Assembly: GCA_021234155.1 (NCBI GenBank)
Contig: JAJEKV010000024.1
Location: 14,670,913-14,734,912, forward strand
Source: Isoetes taiwanensis
Lineage: Eukaryota; Streptophyta; Lycopodiopsida; Isoetales; Isoetaceae
Length of the DNA: 64,000 nucleotides
Reading direction: 5' to 3'
The notes beneath the pieces were generated by a model. The model did not search any database, had not been told where the DNA came from, and saw nothing but the letters and a program-made list of their open reading frames with translations. Positions 57,071-64,000 of this stretch are shown here, in pieces. Within the stretch, counting starts at the first letter, position 1. The number at the start of each line of letters is the position of its first letter. The translations under genes were made by a program, and so were the position numbers.

Positions 57071-57299
57071 TAAATTTTTCTCTATCAATCATTGTAATAA
57101 AGTTTTTATATTATGAATATATTTTGTTTGCATTATATATGTCCCCCTTAAAACCCTCTTTTGTTTGCGTAGATTTCCCCAAAAAGAGCATGAATGCTTT
57201 GGAGAATTTAATTTGCTACGAAAAATGTTTTTTTTTTTATTGCATTTGCATGCTGCATAAGATTAGCCCCTTCCCTTTAAGGAAGTATAGGCTTGCTAG

Positions 57300-57814
57300 C
57301 AGTGTGGGAATTTGACACCCCAGAGGGTGTCAAAAGCAAAAAAATGTGTCAAAGAGACATCTTCCGTAGAGAAAATATGTCAAAAGAGAATTTATAGTTT
57401 GATAAAATGCGTCAAAAGAGACTTTAAAAAATTTTAAATGTGTCATTTGACACACTTAAGAATATTAAGTGTGTCAAAAAAAATTAGAGCCCCAAATACA
57501 CAAGAGTTGTCTATACAAGGCTTAATGTATGTGTATACTTAATAATGCAAGAAGAATTAATATTCAATAGAATTTTTCATTTTCCTTATATTTATATAAA
57601 CTTAACTTTCATAGCAAAATTCATATTGTAATCTTTTTGTTGTAGAATTTCAAATTATTTTCTTCATTTGATAACATTAAAAAAAAAGTGTGTCAATGGT
57701 GTTCACAACGCGTCAAATGAGACACAAAAAATTTGGAAGTGTGTCAATTGACACATTCAATTTTAAAAAGCGTGTCATAAGAAATACAATAAATAAGTTG
57801 AATTTCCCACACTG
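57300..57814. mobile_element. hAT-type MITE with 8-bp target duplication CTTGCTAG
   Basis: The ends CAGTGTGGGAATT (57300) and AATTTCCCACACTG (to 57814) are inverted repeats, flanked by a perfect 8-bp direct repeat CTTGCTAG (57292-57299 and 57815-57822). About ten copies of GTGTCAAA or its complement are clustered near both ends, as expected for subterminal transposase-binding sites. The 515-bp element has no coding frame. Confidence 0.9.
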
Positions 57815-57824
57815 CTTGCTAGTA

Positions 57825-59360
57825 TGAGCCTTGCGCAAGGAATTCGGATCTCTGGCATGTGTATTTGATTTTCTTGTGCAGGTTCATATGCAGGTAACTT
57901 GTGATCAAGCAAGCAACATGCATGTTGTTCATGCATTAGGTACAAAGGTATTTTGGGATGTATATTAGTCCATGTGTACATTCATATATATGCATTCGTT
58001 TTGCTTCAATGGTTGTGAAGACCCTAAAAAATAAAGCCATGTCAGTATTTGACCCCATGAAACACTACCATGGAGGGCCCAGATGCTGCCTTGTGGTATA
58101 TTCGAGAAATATGCTGCAATCCAATAGCTAAAATTACATGTACAAGAAATTTATCGCGGCGGCCAAATATGATACCTTTACGCCACAACTTTTTACATGG
58201 CTTTCTTATCAATTGTCGAATGAATTTATCAAATGGTTTATAGGTGCAAGCAAGTATTAATTTTTTGACATGATGTAAGAAAAGACTTGTAGAAACACAA
58301 GACTTTACACCACCATTGCTATCTCGCAAAACTTTTAAGCAATTCAAGACCTTTTACGTTATATGCGCATTTTGAAATCCAAGCGTCTTCGAATTTCGTA
58401 GATCCTCCTTCTGTTGGCCTAGCCCCACAATTCGGAGTAGTTATGAAGATACAATTGCAATGTGATACTTGTTAATTCATGGAGATCTATTGTCCAAGGA
58501 ACTAAAAATGTTTACGCCAATAATAAAGCAATTCGAGGTGAAACTTTTGACTTCTTTGGGCTCTGAGTGACCAAGACAGAGGCCACAATACAGCAGAAGC
58601 TCAATCTTGGAAGACAATAGTGAAAAATGCTTCCTAATCTCTGTTTCTCGCTATTTTATCATTATTTCTTAGCTTATTAAGCCCATTGGATTTGGATTTT
58701 GTGTTTGTGGGTATATTTTTGAAAATTAATAGTTCCAATCCAGTCAGTTTCTAGAATTTTACGGAGCCTTTTAGAGCTCAAAAGGAAAGGCTAACTATTC
58801 TGAGGCATTAATCCGCATAACATCCATCTCTTTTCTAGCCCCCTGTATTGCAAAGACGATTTTTACCATTAAAACTAATTCAAAATCTTTTCGCAGAGCA
58901 GTATTAGAAATATTCTAGAAAGATCCTAACAAAGCATAATTCTAAGCCCTATTGTTCAGACGATTATGCAAGGGTTAAGGCCCCTGTATTTGTTAAGGCT
59001 AGTCTGACAAAGAGCCTCCAGCGATCCAAATAAGAGATGACAGATGCTACAAAGATTTTAAAGCAAAAGAAGAAAAGCCTCTTCCAGGGTTTCCGTCCAA
59101 GTCTTAGATGCATGAACAGAAGGGACTTGAATGCCCAAAACAGGTAAAACAATATGAGCGTATATGCAAAAATTTGTGCAAAAAAAATTCTAGAGTCGAG
59201 CAAACACACAGCTTGGCTTCGGACAGAAAAAAAACTCGAATTGAGCCATTGCACCTTTTTATTTCGTTTCCCATAAGCATCTGTATACAGAGTACCTAAT
59301 GCACCTTTCCGTTTTTTTCTTGCATAAGTATCTGCATTCATGGACACCCCCTAACGTCTG
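57825..59360. other. No confident gene; one foldback-type end at 58139
   Basis: At 58139-58165 TACAAGAAATTTATCGCGGC and the following GGCC match the left end of the element at 28393, again next to TA, but no partner end was found nearby. Frames on both strands here (for example 58964-59347 minus) have no recognisable domains. Confidence 0.45.
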
Positions 59361-59626
59361 ATTCAAGTTTTAAAAGAAAGAAAGAAAGAAAGAATGATTT
59401 TTATCGTCCACTGAGACCAATCGGCCTATGGGACCCAGAAGGAGCGCAACAAACTTATTACTGTCCGGGTTAAAAAACCCCTGCCCCGAAGGGTTTTCGA
59501 GGGAAACACCGTGGCAGTAATAAGAATGTGTCAAACTGTACAAGTATACATCATCATGAAATAAATGTATATATACATGTCAAGTGTGTGCCCGAGGACA
59601 TAGCTAATCTGCATGTCCATAACCTT

Positions 59627-59890
59627 CTAAAGGTATGATCCCAGCACCCGTACGGAAGCCGTCAATGTCACATGTAGCGGCTGGTCATGCCTGACCAACT
59701 CAACATAGCGCATCCGTATTTGATCATATGCTGGGCACCTTTGAAGGGTATGAGATTCATCCTCAATGACTCCCATTTGGCAGCATTGACAGAGTCTGCC
59801 CTCGCGTGGCTCACCAATCCATCTACCCATCTCAATTCGAAGATCAAATGGAGGCAATGAGTCTGCGCCTTTTCATAGGCAAGTGGGTAC
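59627..59890 (-). pseudogene. LINE copy 4 C-terminal Cys/His domain
   Basis: Reads LPPFDLRIEMGRWIGEPREG, then CQCCQMGVIEDESHTLQRC and PAYDQIRMRYVELVRHD. The Cys-x2-Cys and His/Cys arrangement matches copies 1 and 2. It is separated from the rest of ORF2 by the solo LTR. Confidence 0.8.
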
Positions 59891-59899
59891 GCAGGTAGC

Positions 59900-61252
59900 T
59901 GTGACGTTCCAGTATAATATACGATCCGAATACATATATTATACTGCCACGTCACACGTACATGTCATCAGGACAAGTACGGGCGAGACGTAAAGGGTTG
60001 CACCTAGGGGGCAACCTCGAATGTTGTGCATGTTTAATAAACATATACAACTATAAACCCCATGCCAAATGGCAAAACCCCATTTGGCCAATGTTAACCT
60101 AACCCTAAAAAGTCCCCATATAAGGGCTTTTCTTAAACCCTAAACCTTTCTTCTTTTCACAATTAGGGTTTCCTTGGGCCATTCCAGCCAAACCAAGACC
60201 CTTTCGCATTGCCAAGCTCCAAAAAGCCGCATTTGCACAACAGATCTTCTAGCAGCAGCCGCCTTCAGCCTGAACGAAGGCATGAACGCATTCCGAGGAG
60301 GAGGCGCGAGTCAGGGATCAATGGTCATTCTGTTGTGCAATGCTGCATTTTAGTCCGGCAATGAGTTGGTTTAGCATGTTAGTTAGCCTTAGAGACCTTA
60401 TAGATTCCGAGATCACAAGCTCTAACAAAGGAACTTAACTCTGGATATTTAGGTAGATAGGTTAGATGTTATTCTATATTTCAGTTCTTGATGATGATGG
60501 TGATTCCGCTCTGTGCAATTCTATGTATTAGGAATGGGGGTAGAGAGCCTAAAAGCCTCTGTAGCGATGATCCTAGATAGCCTCATTAATTCCCAATTAA
60601 TGCGGCCCGTGCACAAGAGCCCGCCTGGTTGTGGGTCGCGGGGCTAGACCGATGGATAAGGGGGACTTGTCCCATCACAGATTGATCCCTCTGGTGTATA
60701 AAGCCTACCAGGGATCTTAGTGGGCTAGGCTTAATGGTTTGCCACTGCGTGTGGGCAAGGCATGAGCTCGACACCTCTTGGGTGATGCGTCACCTTCAAT
60801 GAGGTTCAAGTCGAATACGGGCAGTGGCCCTCTAGCCGCCCGTGATAGGCACGGATGCCTCTGGAGGAAATGTGACTCTCCTCCTGCCTCATCGGGACTG
60901 GGGAGATGCAATCCAGTAGTAGCCCTTTTGGCTATGCACCCGGCAGGCTATGGTCCGGTCCCAATACTTTTCAACCTACTCTGCAAAGTGTGCACGGGAG
61001 GGGCGGATGGAGTGGACTACCCAACAACCATATTCTTATGTCAGCCCAATCCAATTGCCATGAATTCGGTCTGCATTGACTTCTGGAGACCCAAGCTGTC
61101 AGTCACTCCCCCATGAGTCTGAGCTTTGGGTAGGATTTCCCCTATGTTGATGCTAGGGGTGTCGTTGTACATGTTACGTTATGATGTATTCACCCTTCGG
61201 GGTGACTTTATTGATGTATTGATGTTATGCGCTCATGTTTATTCGCGCTTCA
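59900..61252. mobile_element. Probable solo LTR (1.35 kb) inside LINE copy 4
   Basis: Starts TGTGACG and ends GCTTCA, so it has TG...CA ends. It is flanked by GTAGC (59895-59899) and GCAGC (61253-61257), a 5-bp duplication with one change. Removing it brings the two parts of the minus-strand LINE together. The interior has a TATA-like CCATATAAGG near 60114 and GC-rich blocks at 60590-61130 with no recognised protein. No second LTR or internal genes are present, as expected after LTR-LTR recombination. Confidence 0.65.
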
Positions 61253-61256
61253 GCAG

Positions 61257-62316
61257 CTAGGTCGAGCCCGAAGAAAGACGGGGCAAATGACCCATCCACT
61301 CTTCCTTACTGACCCAGTCCCTGGGATTGGCGCCAGGTGGATGGCCCCTGCCAGTTTGGCTGTCAGGGGGATGAACTATGCCTTCTGATACGATGGGAGC
61401 ATCGTAGAGGAAATAGGGGATGTCACAGTAGCATTGCGGGCCTCGTTCCAATGTGGGATTTATGTGGCGCTGGTAGTGTGATGTCTTGACCTGTTCAAGG
61501 GCACTGGCATCCCAAAGCTTGCTGAGGAAGCAAGCATCAAGATATTGCCTCAAGCTATGGCGATCTGCCTCTGTTTGCACATGTATGCACCTGTGCTCCT
61601 GCACATTCCATCTAGCCAAGCATTGAGCTCTCGTTTCCCTCCAGCATGCCTTGAGGCGCTGCGGCCCCATTGCCATGATATAAGCTAGGTTAGTGAGACG
61701 AGCATCATCCATATTGACCACCTTCTGAAAATAGACAATATGGCAATTAAGGGCCGCCCTCTGAAGATGCAAGAATCCCATCTCCTGCAGTAGAATTTGA
61801 TATGGGACTGTGGACTTCACCCCTAGTGCTCGTACCAAGAAGGCTTTCTGCACTTGCTCCAAGTCATTCCAGGTAGCGAGGGATACTACTGGGCCCCATA
61901 TTTCAACCCCGTATAAAAGGACAGGCTCCACTAAGACCTTGAACAGGTGTGACTGATGGGCCCAATCATACAACTCTGCTCTATGACTTGTTTTGCATTG
62001 CATATAGTGCCTTCCAGCCCGCCGTCACTCGTAGCCGTATGGATGTGTCCTAGTGCATAGTAGAAGGAAACTCCACTCCCAAATATTTGTATGTGGATGC
62101 CACTTCCACATTCTGCCCTCAGTAACTGAAGGAAGGGATTCTCGGCTGACGTGAGAATGATATGAGAACCACCTTAGTCTTGGCCAAGTTGACGCGCATA
62201 TCAGTCGCTTGGCAGAATATGTCCAGGGCATCGAGATGTCGTTGCATGTCTGCTGGTGTATAAGCTAAGAGGTCCACATCATCAGCATATATTAACTGCC
62301 TGATGATCTGGTGCAT
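61257..62316 (-). pseudogene. LINE copy 4 reverse transcriptase end and downstream region
   Basis: 62119-62316 reads HQIIRQLIYADDVDLLAYTP (catalytic YADD) and DMQRHLDALDIFCQATDMRV. After a frame change, 61257-62003 reads LYDWAHQSHLFKVLVEPVLL, YGVEIWGPVVSLATWNDLEQ, VQKAFLVRALGVKSTVPYQI and HYQRHINPTLERG. These align with LINE copy 1 (LVQTVLLYGCEV; KKFLRTELGTKAQTPYDMLL; FYRQYINPTLQEA). The residues are well kept over 250 codons, so it is younger than copy 3. Confidence 0.8.
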
Positions 62317-62329
62317 CTAAGCTTCAAAA

Positions 62330-63590
62330 TTGAAATACAAATTCAGAGCATTCATTACCAAGAATTTCCATTGTCTTAGCAACACACTGCATCCAAAAAA
62401 AATAATCATGAGCATCGAAAACAGAGAGAATAGCTCCGGATTCGCCCTTGTGACGCCACCAGTCTACAGAAGAATGAGGACCAGGTCTGCGCTTCCAAAT
62501 CGAGCAGTTTCTGAAAAGCATTGATTAACATTTAAGGTCTATCGCACTAGAAAATGACATAAGAGGATTCGCTGCATCAAAGGCCTCTGCATAATCCCTT
62601 CCTCTTAGCCTACCACCAAAGCTCCGGATTTGCCTTTTCTTACCCTATGGCCACAATAAATCGCACATCAGAATATTGGGTTTGCTCTTGCGTGCAAAAC
62701 TGCCCATAACCTTTAGTTTTGCAGCAAAGAACCCATCAGGAAGATCCCATGCCAGAAAGAAACTTTACCAGAATGACGCCATAGCCAAAGAGATTGCCGG
62801 AATGGAGTTAGACGAACTGGAGAAAGCAGAAAAGGCCATTTTTTTTGTATCCTTGTATCCCGCTAGAGAAGACCATTTGACGGAGCGAGAAGCCGATAAG
62901 ATAATTCCAGAAGCTGCTAAGATGAATAACATGGCATCCATCGAAATTTTCTCACAATTTTTTCCTTCTTAATTTCCCCCACCCAGGAATCTAAGGCATC
63001 GAATCTTAGGAATCTGGTGAGAATGAATCATATAAGTGTAGATAACTAATTATTCCCAAGATACTGCAAGGTAAAACCTTAGTTTGATCCAAATAAATAG
63101 ATATATATGCTATATTTTGTCCACATGATCTTTCTAAGTCCAATATTTCTTTTTTTTACAAGTATATGCATGCACAAAGAGCATGTCCTTTCCCTATACA
63201 CTCCACCTGCATTTCATCGAGACTTGTTCGTACTTAGACTAGAAGTGATGTGCAATAGCCGTTATTGGCATTTTTTTTTTGGAAGACATGTTTTGTCAAC
63301 CCAGTTTGTCACATTCGGGCCAAGAAACAATCACGAAAGTGGGAGATTATTAAAGTAGATAAGAAGGAATCAAATGTAAAGGCATATATGATGTAGGACC
63401 CAAGGAAGTATTCAGCAACCCAAATCATGTCCCTTTATTCATTGGAACCAATGTTTCAACGCCCGTTTTTTTGAGATTCTCACATAAAGCCTCCTTTAAA
63501 ACGGTATCTCGTGGACATTAGAAATGGTATCCATCTATCTATAAAACTCCATCAAAGTCTATGCCAATATGCCATATGGTGCCATGTTCT
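62330..63590. other. Unresolved region, possible retroelement fragments
   Basis: The minus-strand frame 62324-62521 contains VFDAHDYFFWMQCVAKTMEI, which is vaguely reverse-transcriptase-like but not convincing. The plus-strand frame 62676-62972 (KKLYQNDAIAKEIAGMELDE and following, charged and helical) is protein-like but unidentified. From 63000 to 63590 nothing is recognised. Confidence 0.3.
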
Positions 63591-63594
63591 TGAT

Positions 63595-63780
63595 GTAATA
63601 AGATAAGATAAGATAATAGTTTTTTATCGTCCACGAGAACCCAATCGGGTCCCATTGTAATAAGATAGGATAATATAAGAGTTTTTTATCGTCCACGAGA
63701 ACCCAATCGGATTATGGGACCAGAATAAAGAAGGAGGGCATGAGCCCCCAACAAAACAAAAGGCCTAAGCCCAAACTGAA
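63595..63780 (-). repeat. Two LINE 3' ends in tandem with CTTAT-type tails
   Basis: The sequence TTTTATCGTCCACGAGAACC, then CAATCGG, occurs at about 63623 and 63684. On the left each is preceded by GATAA/GATAG repeats (minus sense CTTAT tail). It matches the 3' end of LINE copy 4 (TTTTATCGTCCACTGAGACC at 59399). Only the extreme 3' ends are present here. Confidence 0.75.
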
Positions 63781-63786
63781 CACAAG

Positions 63787-63930
63787 GGGTCCTTGTACAA
63801 GTTTCACTTAGAAGAGTTCGAACAAATATGCCAACACAACTTCATCGAATTTCTTTTTAAGGACGCTAATAAAAAAAGATTTCAGGGACCTTGTACAAGT
63901 TTCACTTAGAAGAGTTCGAACAAATATAGT
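63787..63930. repeat. Short tandem duplication of about 100 bp
   Basis: CCTTGTACAAGTTTCACTTA and the following GAAGAGTTCGAACAAATAT occur at about 63791 and again at about 63890. They lie beside the LINE 3' ends. No function can be read from it. Confidence 0.75.
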
Positions 63931-64000
63931 TGTCGGAAGTGCGAGAAAGGACACTAGATTTTCTGAATAATATCTTCAAATAGATGTTAAACAGTTACAC

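Larger units (their letters stand above)
59365..62316 (-). mobile_element. LINE copy 4, minus strand, split by a solo LTR
   Basis: Right to left: a reverse transcriptase fragment beginning just before YADDVDLL (62316), the downstream region (61257-62003), an interruption by a 1.35-kb LTR, the C-terminal Cys/His domain (59627-59890) and a 3' end at about 59400 followed by a CTTT tail (minus sense). The copy is 5'-truncated or rearranged at 62317. Confidence 0.8.

Overview
This window looks like a repeat-rich land-plant nuclear genome. Two genes have plant-type spliced structures: a CGR2/CGR3-like Golgi pectin methyltransferase and an early-nodulin-like phytocyanin. Introns follow GT-AG, intergenic DNA is AT-rich, and almost everything else is transposon. 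The style (LINEs with microsatellite tails, many decayed DNA-transposon genes, a gag-only LTR element) would suit a fern, lycophyte or other large-genome plant, but nothing visible fixes the species. No rRNA, tRNA, CRISPR or bacterial-type operon was recognised.

Layout. 1-5000: an unidentified broken minus-strand gene, a tandem array of perfect palindromes built as a higher-order repeat, a possible small gene, a DUF8039-like exon and a diverged satellite-like block carrying decayed versions of the same palindrome. 6030-10160: an AT minisatellite, a broken DUF7869-type transposase gene and a broken PIF/Harbinger transposase gene. 10397-11398: a TTAA-flanked element with inverted ends. 11500-15040: two minus-strand LINE copies head to tail. 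15327-16039: a hAT-type MITE with an 8-bp target duplication. 16657-17450: a 384-bp tandem duplication. 17967-20090: the intact CGR-like gene (6 coding exons, minus strand). 20160-21330: three diverged ~370-400 bp repeats. 21320-25060: a LINE remnant and an L1-type LINE inserted in an LRR gene, part of which recurs in a segmental duplication at 27116. 28393-31140: TA-flanked foldback ends around a region containing a Mutator-type MITE with a perfect 9-bp duplication. 31539-32222: the phytocyanin gene.

33990-54190 is a nested composite. Two tandem copies of a ParB-like gene family (minus strand) form the base. Copy 1 is cut by a 16.2-kb LTR unit (34657-50880, target duplication GACAT). That unit is a gag-only LTR retrotransposon which itself carries a 2.7-kb non-autonomous LTR element in its gag frame (37509-40197) and a ~9-kb inverted-repeat DNA transposon in its 3' LTR (41354-50378). 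The 9-kb element holds a plus-strand transposase-like gene and minus-strand Ulp1-protease-like and FCP1-phosphatase-like sequences.

54560-64000: an unidentified coding-like region behind a TATA box, a second hAT-type MITE (57300-57814), a foldback end, a minus-strand LINE split by a 1.35-kb solo LTR (59900-61252), and more LINE 3' ends at the window edge. Only the CGR-like gene and the phytocyanin gene appear intact. All coordinates and splice sites were read by eye.
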